Below, one piece after another: positions 25,281 through 32,605 of a stretch of 64,000 bases of DNA. The stretch's first letter is position 1. Every line of letters begins with the position of its first letter. The translations under genes and the position numbers were made by a program. The notes beneath the pieces were generated by a model that did no database searches, had not been told where the DNA came from, and worked only from the letters and a program-made list of their open reading frames with translations. This DNA comes from Aequorivita soesokkakensis (GTDB taxonomy: Bacteria; Bacteroidota; Bacteroidia; Flavobacteriales; Flavobacteriaceae), in NCBI RefSeq assembly GCF_001641085.1, contig NZ_LXIE01000001.1, positions 186,001 to 250,000 of the forward strand, given 5' to 3'.

Positions 25281-26192
25281 TTATTGGACTTCAATTTCAG
25301 CAGCAATCTTTTCATTGTAGAGACTGCGAACAATACCATCACTAAGTCCAATTTTTGGAACAAAAACATTTTTCGCCTTGCTCCATTTCATTGCAGAAAG
25401 ATAGATGCGCGTGGCGGGAACCACAACGTCGGCACGGTCTGGGTTCATATCCAGTTCGGTAATGCGTTCTTCGTAGGTGAAGGATTTTATGTATTCGTAA
25501 TAAGATGAAAGGTAGAAAAAGCTTAACGGCTTGCCAATCTTCTTTCCACTGCTTTTATAGATGCTGTTAATGTTTCCGCCGCTACCAATCAAAGAAACCT
25601 TGTGAAAATTTTTAGTTACATTCTTGATCCATTCTTCCACATCGTTCCACATACTTTCATCCACCCGATCATTTATAAGGCGCACTGTACCTAATTTAAA
25701 GCTTCGCGAAGCCACAATATGTCCATTGGCAAAAACGGTAAACTCTGTGCTACCGCCACCCACGTCTACATACAGAAAAACCTTATCATCCTGAATTAAA
25801 TTCTTCAAATCTGTGGAAGCAATAATGGCAGCTTCGTCGTTACCGTCTATAATATTTATGGTTAGGCCGCTACGTTTTTCGATTATTTCTGCAATTTCAC
25901 GCCCGTTGGAAGCTTCCCGCATCGCTGAAGTGGCACACGCACGAAAACGGTTGATGTTATGGGTTTTCATTAAAAGCCGAAAAGCCGTCATCGCGTCAAC
26001 CATTCTGTTTGCACTATTATCAGAAATTTTTCCTTCAAGAAAAACTTCAGCCCCCAAACGTATGGGTACGCGCACCAAAGATGTTTTTTTAAAAAGAGTA
26101 TCCTTTCCTTCCTGCTCTATCACGGAAACCACGAGTAACCGGATGGCATTACTACCAATATCTACCGCGCCATATTTTTCAATGTTCAACAA
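25281..26192 (-). CDS. ppx: Ppx/GppA-family exopolyphosphatase (short form)
   Basis: The protein (303 residues) carries the two ASKHA phosphate-binding motifs of the Ppx/GppA family: DIGSNAIRLLV near the N-terminus and LYVDVGGGSTEFTVF near residue 140, plus GSGGNINSI near 200. It ends after the two actin-like domains and lacks the C-terminal HD-like extension of E. coli Ppx, as other short bacterial forms do. It cleaves terminal phosphate from polyphosphate or hydrolyses pppGpp; which one cannot be told. Its ATG is one base from the ppk1 stop, so synthesis and breakdown of polyphosphate are encoded by one transcript. Confidence 0.92.
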   Translation of the reverse strand: MLNIEKYGAVDIGSNAIRLLVVSVIEQEGKDTLFKKTSLVRVPIRLGAEVFLEGKISDNSANRMVDAMTAFRLLMKTHNINRFRACATSAMREASNGREIAEIIEKRSGLTINIIDGNDEAAIIASTDLKNLIQDDKVFLYVDVGGGSTEFTVFANGHIVASRSFKLGTVRLINDRVDESMWNDVEEWIKNVTKNFHKVSLIGSGGNINSIYKSSGKKIGKPLSFFYLSSYYEYIKSFTYEERITELDMNPDRADVVVPATRIYLSAMKWSKAKNVFVPKIGLSDGIVRSLYNEKIAAEIEVQ

Positions 26193-26193
26193 A

Positions 26194-28290
26194 TTAGTTT
26201 ACTTCAAGTTTGTTTAAATAATAATCATACATCATAAATTGGGAACGAACCGGCGGCTTGTTATTTTTAAGATACGCATTGTCGTTCTTAATGCTTATAA
26301 CCCGCGCTTTCACATTATCGCTCCATCCAATTTCAAAGTTTTCAAGGATTTCCTTTTTAATATCCCCATCATAAATTGGGCAGGTTATTTCTACCCTGTT
26401 ATCAAGGTTTCTTCCCATAAAATCTGCCGAAGAAATATAAACCTTTGTATCGCCTGCATTCTCAAAGATAAATAAACGCGGATGCTCTAAATATTTCCCC
26501 ACGATACTTATAGCCTCAATATTTTCGCTCATTCCCTTCACTCCGGGAATTAAGCAGCAAATACCGCGGACTATCATTTTTATCTTTACCCCTGCCCGAC
26601 TTGCTTCATATAATTTATCAATCATTTTGAAATCTGAAAGACTATTCAGTTTCAATTTGATGCCACTGGGCAAGCCTGCTTTTTTGTTTTTTATTTCGGT
26701 CTCGATCAAATGATAAAGTGCGTTTCGGGTGTAATGTGGTGAAACTATTAGATGGCGGTATTTCTTCACTTGATAATTCACTTCAAAAAACTCAAACACT
26801 TTGTTTATCTCTTTGCATATTTTTTGATTTGCCGTAAAAAGTGTGTAATCCGTATAAAGTTTTGCAGTGGATTCATTAAAGTTTCCAGTACTTATAACCC
26901 CATAACGAACCAACTTGTCATTTTCAAGTCTTTCAATTACGCAAACCTTGCAGTGCACTTTTAAACCTTTCACACCAAAAATGAGGCGCACGTCCTCGCT
27001 TTGGAGCAACTCCGCATATTCAATATTTGCTTCTTCATCAAATCGGGCCTGTAATTCAATCTGTACGGTAACGTCCTTTCCGTTCTTCTTCGCATTAATA
27101 AGTGAACTGGCAATGTGTGATACTTCAGCCAAACGATAAATGGTTATTTTGATGGATTTTACTTTCGGATCAAGTGCCGCTTCCCTTAAAAATTTTACCA
27201 CATACATAAATGTTTGGTAGGGCGCATGCAGTAAATAATCCTTATCTAAAATTTTATCAAACAAACTTCCCTGTAAGCTTAATCCCGGTATTGGCAATGG
27301 CTCCTTGGGCTCATACTGAAGATCGGGTCTTCCCAAACGTGGAAAATCCATATAATCGCGACGGTTGTGATAACGCCCACCGGGGATAATACTATCCGTT
27401 TTATCGATGCCCATTTTGTTGAGCAGAAACTGAAGCGTTTTTTTGTCGATACTTTTGTCATAAACAAAACGCACCGGGTCGCCCGTGCTCCTGTTTTTTA
27501 CGCTTTTAGAAATTTTATCGATAAAACTTCGGCTTAGATCACTGTCTATATCCAACTCGGCATCCCGTGTAATTTTAATCATATGTGCTGAAATACTTTC
27601 ATATTTAAATATGCTGAAAATATTGTGCAGACAATGACGAATAAGATCATCGAGAATAATGACATATTGTTTTTCGCCTTGTTGGGGCAAAACCACAAAA
27701 CGATCTATAGTTCTTGGTATTTCTATCAGTGCATAATTATGTTTTGTTTCAAAAGTATTATCCTCCTTGCTCATCACCATTGTTACGGCAAGATAGGCGG
27801 CACTGTCGCGAAGGCTTGGGAACTCTTCCAGTTCGCCAATCATTATCGTCATCATGGCAGGGCTTACGTGCCTCACAAAATATTCTGAAATGAATTTGCT
27901 CTGCTGTGGTGAAACCTCCGTTTCGTTTATTATAAAAATATTTTCCTTTCGAAGTTCTTTTTGAATATCACTCAGTATCTTTAAACTATGCGCCTGCTGA
28001 TCTATAACTGTTTGGGTAATTTCTTCCAAAAGGTCCTTTGCGGAAATACCGCCCAAAAAGTTACGCCCCATTTTTCCAGCTTCCACAATTCTTTTAATGG
28101 TAGCATAGCGAACTTTGAAAAATTCATCAAGATTGTTTGAAAAAATTCCTAAAAACCGAAGCCGTTCAATCAATGGAATTTTTTTATCATTCGCTTCCTG
28201 CAAAACACGGGCGTTAAACTGTAACCAGCTTAGTTCCCTATTGTTATAATGATTGCGAACATGTGGATGGGTTGCTACTTTTTCAGTCAT
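26194..28290 (-). CDS. ppk1: Polyphosphate kinase 1
   Basis: PPK1 makes polyphosphate from ATP through a phospho-histidine intermediate. The 698-residue protein has all domains: N-terminal helical NNRELSWLQFNARVLQEA, middle region, and two phospholipase D-like halves with GLKVHCKVCVIERL (the catalytic His in VHCK) and YISSADFMGRNLDNRVE near the end. The start codon overlaps the sixA stop by one base (TAATG on the minus strand) and the stop is one base before ppx, so sixA-ppk1-ppx form a tightly coupled operon. Confidence 0.96.
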   Translation of the reverse strand: MTEKVATHPHVRNHYNNRELSWLQFNARVLQEANDKKIPLIERLRFLGIFSNNLDEFFKVRYATIKRIVEAGKMGRNFLGGISAKDLLEEITQTVIDQQAHSLKILSDIQKELRKENIFIINETEVSPQQSKFISEYFVRHVSPAMMTIMIGELEEFPSLRDSAAYLAVTMVMSKEDNTFETKHNYALIEIPRTIDRFVVLPQQGEKQYVIILDDLIRHCLHNIFSIFKYESISAHMIKITRDAELDIDSDLSRSFIDKISKSVKNRSTGDPVRFVYDKSIDKKTLQFLLNKMGIDKTDSIIPGGRYHNRRDYMDFPRLGRPDLQYEPKEPLPIPGLSLQGSLFDKILDKDYLLHAPYQTFMYVVKFLREAALDPKVKSIKITIYRLAEVSHIASSLINAKKNGKDVTVQIELQARFDEEANIEYAELLQSEDVRLIFGVKGLKVHCKVCVIERLENDKLVRYGVISTGNFNESTAKLYTDYTLFTANQKICKEINKVFEFFEVNYQVKKYRHLIVSPHYTRNALYHLIETEIKNKKAGLPSGIKLKLNSLSDFKMIDKLYEASRAGVKIKMIVRGICCLIPGVKGMSENIEAISIVGKYLEHPRLFIFENAGDTKVYISSADFMGRNLDNRVEITCPIYDGDIKKEILENFEIGWSDNVKARVISIKNDNAYLKNNKPPVRSQFMMYDYYLNKLEVN

Positions 28291-28775
28291 TATTTTAGAT
28301 CCCTTGGGAATATTGTTTTTACGGTTTTACCCGTTGTTATTTCGCTCCATTCTTTCTCGTCAAACTGCAACATTACAAAGCCACAAGTTGGAACGTTTTC
28401 AATATAGCGGTTTCCGAGCATATTTGCAATGGAAGTAAAGGCGTGGTTGTGGCCAACAATCATTACGGAATCTAAATTGTTGTTTAGTGCTTTTATAATT
28501 CGCATAACGTTTTGACCACTAAAATCATAAAGGCCGTGGTCTGTTTCAAAATTTGCATCCGAAATATTTAACGCCTTTTTAAAAAACTGTGCAGTTGAAA
28601 AAGCACGTGTAGCATCGCTACTGATCATTTTTTGCGGTGGATCAATTTCTGTCTTTACTTTTTCAGAAACCAATTTTCCGTCCCGTTCCCCTCTTTTTTT
28701 TAATGGTCGTTTATGGTCGTCAACATCGTGTTTCCAAGATGATTTTGCATGTCTTACCAAATAAAGTGTTTTCAT
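28290..28775 (-). CDS. sixA: SixA-type histidine phosphatase
   Basis: A 161-residue phosphoglycerate mutase-fold phosphatase with the catalytic LYLVRHAKSSW (RHG-type motif, His8) at the start, a second Arg in DATRAFSTAQFF and the conserved MIVGHNHAF near residue 105. SixA in enteric bacteria removes phosphate from His-phosphotransfer domains; other members act on small molecules. Here it is the first gene of the sixA-ppk1-ppx operon, which suggests a link with the phospho-histidine of PPK1 or with polyphosphate metabolism; that link is inference. Confidence 0.85.
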   Translation of the reverse strand: MKTLYLVRHAKSSWKHDVDDHKRPLKKRGERDGKLVSEKVKTEIDPPQKMISSDATRAFSTAQFFKKALNISDANFETDHGLYDFSGQNVMRIIKALNNNLDSVMIVGHNHAFTSIANMLGNRYIENVPTCGFVMLQFDEKEWSEITTGKTVKTIFPRDLK

Positions 28776-28781
28776 AAAAAG

Positions 28782-28863
28782 GTTTCTTTTTTCTTATTTC
28801 TCGTTTCTTGTTTCAGGTTATAACATTTGGGATTTGGGATTTGGGATTTGGGATTTGGGATTT
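28782..28863. repeat. Heptad-word spacer with five GGGATTT units
   Basis: The pdxH-sixA spacer consists of 7-base words in one register: GTTTCTT, TTTTCTT, ATTTCTC, GTTTCTT, GTTTCAG (28782-28816), then, after a 12-base break, five exact GGGATTT units (GGG at 28829, 28836, 28843, 28850, 28857). Five GGG runs with 4-base loops on the plus strand satisfy the usual rule for a G-quadruplex. Because both neighbouring genes are on the minus strand, the G-rich strand is the template strand. Confidence 0.8.
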
Positions 28864-28868
28864 AAAAA

Positions 28869-29513
28869 CTATGGTGCCAAACGCTCAACAACCCAATCAT
28901 CGTCCTTCAAAGTATAACGAATCCTGTCGTGTAGTCTATTGGGTCTGCCCTGCCAAAATTCAATGGAAACCGGTTTTACCACAAAACCACCCCAATTTGT
29001 GGGTTTTGGCACTTCTTTATTTTCGTATTTTTTTTCAAGCTCAGCCAGGTTTTTTTCCAAAACTTCACGCGAGGCTACAACTTCACTTTGATGTGAAACC
29101 GCAGCGCCCAACTGGCTTCCTTTGGGGCGGGAATGAAAATAATTGGTTGAATCTGCTTCCGAAGTTTTTTCAACGGTTCCTTTTATAATAATCTGACGCT
29201 CCATATTTGGCCAAAAAAAGGAAAGCGAGACCCTGTTGTTATTGGCTATGGATTTGCCTTTTTCGCTGTTGTAATTAGTATAAAAATAGAATCCGTTTTC
29301 GTCATATTTTTTAAGAAGAACAACTCTCCCTTTCGGGAAACCATCTGTGCCGATTGTGGTCAATGTCATTGCATTCACTTCATCTACACCGCCATTATCC
29401 TTCACCTCAAAAAACCAGGTGCGGAATTGCTGCATCGGGTTTTCATCTACAGATGTTTCAGAAAGTTCTCCCTTTTCGTAAGATTTTCGGTAATGGTGAA
29501 GCTTTTCAGCCAT
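28869..29513 (-). CDS. pdxH: Pyridoxamine/pyridoxine 5'-phosphate oxidase
   Basis: PdxH oxidises PNP or PMP to pyridoxal 5'-phosphate with FMN and oxygen. The 214-residue protein has the normal layout: N-terminal LHHYRKSYEKGELSE, NAMTLTTIGTDGFPKGRVVLLK with FMN-contacting residues, FYTNYNSEKGKSI, VEFWQGRPNRLHDRI-type substrate loop (here IEFWQGRPNRLHDRIRY) and a final WVVERLAP. A 15-base palindrome at 29566-29580 lies about 53 bases upstream of the start. It is separated from rnz by 75 bases on the same strand. Confidence 0.96.
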   Translation of the reverse strand: MAEKLHHYRKSYEKGELSETSVDENPMQQFRTWFFEVKDNGGVDEVNAMTLTTIGTDGFPKGRVVLLKKYDENGFYFYTNYNSEKGKSIANNNRVSLSFFWPNMERQIIIKGTVEKTSEADSTNYFHSRPKGSQLGAAVSHQSEVVASREVLEKNLAELEKKYENKEVPKPTNWGGFVVKPVSIEFWQGRPNRLHDRIRYTLKDDDWVVERLAP

Positions 29514-29536
29514 AGTTCAAGTTTTAATGCAAGTTA

Positions 29537-29564
29537 AGTGTTTTAAATTTTTTTTTGAAACACT
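29537..29564. terminator. Possible weak hairpin downstream of rnz
   Basis: AGTGTTT (29537-29543) and AAACACT (29558-29564) form a perfect 7-base inverted repeat with a T-rich loop between rnz and pdxH. On the minus strand it is not followed by a clear T-run, so it may be a weak terminator or a leader structure of pdxH. Confidence 0.35.
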
Positions 29565-29565
29565 G

Positions 29566-29580
29566 ACATATTAAATATGT
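29566..29580. promoter_or_regulatory. 15-base palindrome upstream of pdxH
   Basis: ACATATT and AATATGT flank a single central base, giving a near-perfect palindrome of operator size just upstream of the pdxH leader and 9 bases past the rnz stop. A regulator is not known. Confidence 0.4.
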
Positions 29581-29588
29581 ATTAAACT

Positions 29589-30494
29589 TTAAAAAGAAAA
29601 ATGCTTGCCGTCTTCCGCCAATTCAACGTTTTCAAAAACCTCTTGTGCTTCTTTTCTGAAAAGTTCCAAATTGCCGTAACGGCCAGAATAATGGCCAAGA
29701 ATTAAGGTTTCTACTTTTGCTTTTTTAGCTATGACCGCCGCCTCTTTAGCAGTACTGTGCTTGGTTTTATCACAAAGATGGTGGTGTTCTTCCAAAAAGG
29801 TTGATTCGTGATATAAAACTGTAGTATTTTCAATCTGCGGAACCATCTGTGGATTATAGGCCGTATCACTGCAATATGCGTAGGATTTTGTTGGTGGCGG
29901 ATCAAAAGTAATGTCTTTGTTTGCAATCAGCTTTCCATCTTTGTTTTCAACATCAAACCCTTGCTTTATTTTGTTGTAATAGCTTAAATCGATATTGAGT
30001 TTTCTGGCTTCTTCCACATTTAGCTTGCGATCATCTGGTTTTTCTTTGAAAAGAAATCCGTTGGTGTAAATTCTGTGGTCCAAAGGAATGGTCTCCACAG
30101 AAACCTTTTCATCCTCAAAAATCATTTGAGACGAAGTGTCTTCCAATTCGTGAAAATATAACGGATAATTCGTGTATGTTTTTCCAAGTTTTAGAAGAAG
30201 CAAAATAGCTTCTTTAATACCTTTTGGCCCATAAATGTGAAGCTCAGCCTCTCTTCCCAAAAGAAGAAATGTAGAAATAAGTCCTGGCAATCCAAAAAAG
30301 TGATCCCCGTGCAAATGTGAAATAAAAATGTGCTTAATCCGCGAAAATTTAATCCTGTATTTCCGTAATTGGGTTTGGGTTCCCTCTCCACAATCAATCA
30401 AAAAAAGATGGCCCTTCATTTCCAAAACCTGCGCCGTTGGGTGCTGTGAGACTGTTGGTGTTGCGGAATGGCATCCTAGGATTGTTATTTTCAT
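29589..30494 (-). CDS. rnz: Ribonuclease Z
   Basis: RNase Z is the metallo-beta-lactamase-fold endonuclease that trims the 3' side of pre-tRNAs. The 301-residue protein has the full motif set: LIDCGEGTQTQLRKY (32-46), the zinc-binding SHLHGDHFFGLPGL (59-72, His60, His62, Asp64, His65), YCSDTAYN, LYHESTF near 225, HSTAKEAA and GHYSGRY near 268. The substrate arm segment is present, so this is the tRNA-processing long-lobe form. Its start is preceded by a repeat-rich spacer and the small STAS-like gene. Confidence 0.96.
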   Translation of the reverse strand: MKITILGCHSATPTVSQHPTAQVLEMKGHLFLIDCGEGTQTQLRKYRIKFSRIKHIFISHLHGDHFFGLPGLISTFLLLGREAELHIYGPKGIKEAILLLLKLGKTYTNYPLYFHELEDTSSQMIFEDEKVSVETIPLDHRIYTNGFLFKEKPDDRKLNVEEARKLNIDLSYYNKIKQGFDVENKDGKLIANKDITFDPPPTKSYAYCSDTAYNPQMVPQIENTTVLYHESTFLEEHHHLCDKTKHSTAKEAAVIAKKAKVETLILGHYSGRYGNLELFRKEAQEVFENVELAEDGKHFSF

Positions 30495-30504
30495 TTTAAA
30501 TTGT

Positions 30505-30587
30505 AAGTTTTCAGTCGCAGTCGCAGTTTACAGTAGTGTTCAATTTTAAAATATAAACTGTGACTGTTTACTGCGACCGCAAACTTT
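30505..30587. repeat. Six/seven-base word spacer with inverted halves
   Basis: The rnz upstream spacer reads as words TTTTCAG, TCGCAG, TCGCAG, TTTACAG, and, after an A+T-rich centre, AAACTGT, GACTGT, TTACTGC, GACCGC. The two halves are approximate reverse complements, so it can fold into a long hairpin. It belongs to the spacer family seen elsewhere in the window. Confidence 0.6.
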
Positions 30588-30588
30588 T

Positions 30589-30924
30589 TTAAAATCCCAA
30601 GTCTCTTTCTATTTCCTCCATTTCAACAATGTCACCCGCTTCTTGCAGGGTTGGAACAACGATCATCTCAAAAGGAACATCGTCAATATCTATAGCGTCA
30701 TTTACTATAACGAAAGATTGCTTTGTTTTTCGGTGAAGATTAGACGTTTTAAGGAACTGCAATAGTTGCGGAAGATCTAATGAATCGTATTTCAAAAGAT
30801 TTAAAATTACATTTTGTCCTTTGTATTTTGAAGGAACCTGACTTTCTATAAACGATGCAAAGTCAATGATATCGTCCTTTTCATCTTCAAGGACAACGTA
30901 ATTTGGATGATTATCAATCTTCAT
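30589..30924 (-). CDS. Small conserved protein, STAS-like, upstream of rnz
   Basis: A 111-residue acidic protein with alternating strands and helices (YVVLEDEKDDIIDFASFIES, NVILNLLKYDSLDLPQLLQF, SFVIVNDAIDIDDVPFEMIV, LQEAGDIVEMEEIERDLGF), an arrangement like STAS domains. The neighbourhood with rnz and pyrB is seen in Flavobacteria, where such proteins are sometimes labelled ribonuclease Z only because of this position; no nuclease residue is present. Its start overlaps the end of pyrB by 11 bases, so it is translated from the pyr transcript. Function unknown. Confidence 0.7.
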   Translation of the reverse strand: MKIDNHPNYVVLEDEKDDIIDFASFIESQVPSKYKGQNVILNLLKYDSLDLPQLLQFLKTSNLHRKTKQSFVIVNDAIDIDDVPFEMIVVPTLQEAGDIVEMEEIERDLGF

Positions 30925-31852
30925 GATGTTTTATTTTTGAAGCCAATAAATAGATAACTGCCATACGTATGGCAACACCGTTTTGTACTTGTTCCAAAAT
31001 GATGGATTGTTTGCTGTCTGCCACGTCACTTGTAATTTCTACCCCGCGATTTATTGGCCCTGGGTGCATTACTACAATTTCTTTATTTAGGGAATCAAGC
31101 AGCTTTTTGTTTAAGCCAAACTGTTGTGTGTATTCCCTAGTTGTAGGGAAATAACTAATGTCCATCCGTTCGTTCTGCACGCGAAGCATATTTGCTACAT
31201 CGCACCATTCCAAGGCTTTGCGAAGGTTGGTTTCAACTTCAACATTAATTTTTTCTATGTATTTCGGAATAAGGGTTTTAGGACCACATACCTTAACTTT
31301 AGCTCCAAGTTTTTGAAGTGCGAAAATGTTTGATAAAGCAACTCTTGAGTGAAGAATATCCCCTACAATCACAATCTTTTTTCCGGCAACATCACCCAAC
31401 TTTTCACGAATGGAATAAGCATCTAACAATGCTTGTGTTGGATGTTCGTGCGCACCATCTCCAGCATTAATTATACTTGCATCAACGTGTTTTGAAAGAA
31501 ATACGCCTGCGCCAGGATTTGGGTGGCGCATCACCACCATATCTACTTTCATTGAAAGAATGTTGTTTACGGTATCAATAAGCGTTTCGCCTTTGGTTAC
31601 CGAAGAACTTGATGACGCGAAATTTATAACATCTGCCGAAAGCCTTTTTTCAGCTAATTCGAAGGATAGTTTGGTTCGAGTGCTATTTTCAAAAAAGAGA
31701 TTGGCAATGGTAATATCACGAAGCGATGGGACTTTTTTGATTGGCCGATTGATTACTTCTTTAAAATGATCTGCCGTTTCGAAGATGAGTTGGATATCGG
31801 CTTCGGTGATGTATTTTATTCCCAGTAAGTGGTTTACACTTAGTTCGCTCAT
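30914..31852 (-). CDS. pyrB: Aspartate carbamoyltransferase catalytic subunit
   Basis: PyrB joins carbamoyl phosphate and aspartate in pyrimidine synthesis. The 312-residue protein shows the carbamoyl-phosphate loop FFENSTRTKLSFELAEKRL near 53-71 (STRTK in place of the common STRTR), the HPTQALLD motif near 137-144, and VMHPGPINRGVEI near 265-277 that contacts aspartate. No regulatory subunit PyrI is encoded nearby. It lies between pyrR upstream and the small STAS-like gene, which it overlaps by 11 bases. The pyrR-pyrB spacer is entirely made of heptad words. Confidence 0.96.
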   Translation of the reverse strand: MSELSVNHLLGIKYITEADIQLIFETADHFKEVINRPIKKVPSLRDITIANLFFENSTRTKLSFELAEKRLSADVINFASSSSSVTKGETLIDTVNNILSMKVDMVVMRHPNPGAGVFLSKHVDASIINAGDGAHEHPTQALLDAYSIREKLGDVAGKKIVIVGDILHSRVALSNIFALQKLGAKVKVCGPKTLIPKYIEKINVEVETNLRKALEWCDVANMLRVQNERMDISYFPTTREYTQQFGLNKKLLDSLNKEIVVMHPGPINRGVEITSDVADSKQSIILEQVQNGVAIRMAVIYLLASKIKHHED

Positions 31853-31922
31853 TTTTCGGTTTTCTGTTATCGGTTATCGGTTATCGGTTTTCAGTTGTCG
31901 GTCTTTCGATTTCAGTTTCGGT
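31853..31922. repeat. Heptad tandem repeat filling the pyrR-pyrB spacer
   Basis: From the base next to the pyrB start codon the plus strand reads in exact 7-base register: TTTTCGG, TTTTCTG, TTATCGG, TTATCGG, TTATCGG, TTTTCAG, TTGTCGG, then degenerate words (TCTTTCG, ATTTCAG, TTTCGG). The repeat occupies the whole space to the pyrR stop at 31924 and will be part of the pyrR-pyrB mRNA, directly before the pyrB start codon. Confidence 0.85.
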
Positions 31923-31923
31923 T

Positions 31924-32463
31924 TCAATTTTTAACGAGATAAACTGCATCTTCTCCATCATTTTCCTTCCAATATACTTTTACTTTTTCACCGTTGATAG
32001 CATCTACCTGCCTTCCGCGATAATCGGGCTGTATGGGTAAATGACGGCTAAAACGGCGATCTATCAACGTCAGCAATTCTATTTCCAAAGGTCTTCCGAA
32101 AGATTGCATCGCTGTTAATGCTGAGCGGATGCTTCTTCCTGTGAAAAGCACATCGTCTATAAAAACAACATTTTTATCTTCTACAATAAAATCAATTCGG
32201 GTTTTGTTGGCTTCCAGCGGTTTTTCACTTCTTCGGAAATCGTCACGGTAAAATGTGATGTCCAAATAGCCAAGCTTTATATTTTTGATTTTGTATTCGT
32301 TTTCCAACAGCGTTTTCAACCTTTCTGCTAAAAAAACGCCACGAGGCTGGATTCCGATAAGTACTGTTTTTGAAAAGTCGTCGTGTTTTTCGATCAATTG
32401 GCAAGCCAAACGGTTAAGCGCAATGTTTATCTCGGTTGCGTTCAATAACACTTTTTGGCTCAT
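31924..32463 (-). CDS. pyrR: Bifunctional pyr operon regulator / uracil phosphoribosyltransferase
   Basis: PyrR binds pyr mRNA in response to UMP in Firmicutes and has uracil phosphoribosyltransferase activity. The 179-residue protein starts MSQKVLLNATEINIALNRL and has the PRPP loop VVFIDDVLFTGRSIRSAL (near 95-112) and IGIQPRGVFLAERL near 45. A TTG at 32493 in the same frame is excluded because it lies inside the -7 box TATTTTTG (32491-32498). It is the first gene of pyrR-pyrB. Whether it attenuates pyr transcription in this phylum is not known; no classical anti-antiterminator hairpin was seen. Confidence 0.94.
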   Translation of the reverse strand: MSQKVLLNATEINIALNRLACQLIEKHDDFSKTVLIGIQPRGVFLAERLKTLLENEYKIKNIKLGYLDITFYRDDFRRSEKPLEANKTRIDFIVEDKNVVFIDDVLFTGRSIRSALTAMQSFGRPLEIELLTLIDRRFSRHLPIQPDYRGRQVDAINGEKVKVYWKENDGEDAVYLVKN

Positions 32464-32490
32464 AGGAAGTTCTGAATTGTATTCAGAAAG

Positions 32491-32498
32491 CAAAAATA
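32491..32498 (-). promoter_or_regulatory. -7 element of pyrR-pyrB
   Basis: TATTTTTG on the minus strand matches TAnnTTTG exactly, 27 bases before the pyrR ATG. It fixes the start codon choice because the upstream TTG start lies within it. Confidence 0.65.
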
Positions 32499-32552
32499 CA
32501 TTTTTTTTGGCTTTTTAAAGTGATGTATTTGAAATTGATTAAATCTAAGGCA

Positions 32553-32585
32553 TAAAAAAAGCCTTTCGTTTCCGAAAGGCTTTTA
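32553..32585 (-). terminator. Intrinsic terminator of rpsA
   Basis: A perfect 10-base stem (AAGCCTTTCG / CGAAAGGCTT) with a short loop is followed on the minus strand by a run of seven T. It separates rpsA from the pyrR promoter. Confidence 0.92.
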
Positions 32586-32605
32586 ATTATTTATAAATGC
32601 AACGA

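Noticed and set aside
28829-28863. CRISPR-like array in the pdxH-sixA spacer
   Set aside because: The units are 7 bases with no spacers; it is a simple tandem repeat. No cas gene is present in the window.
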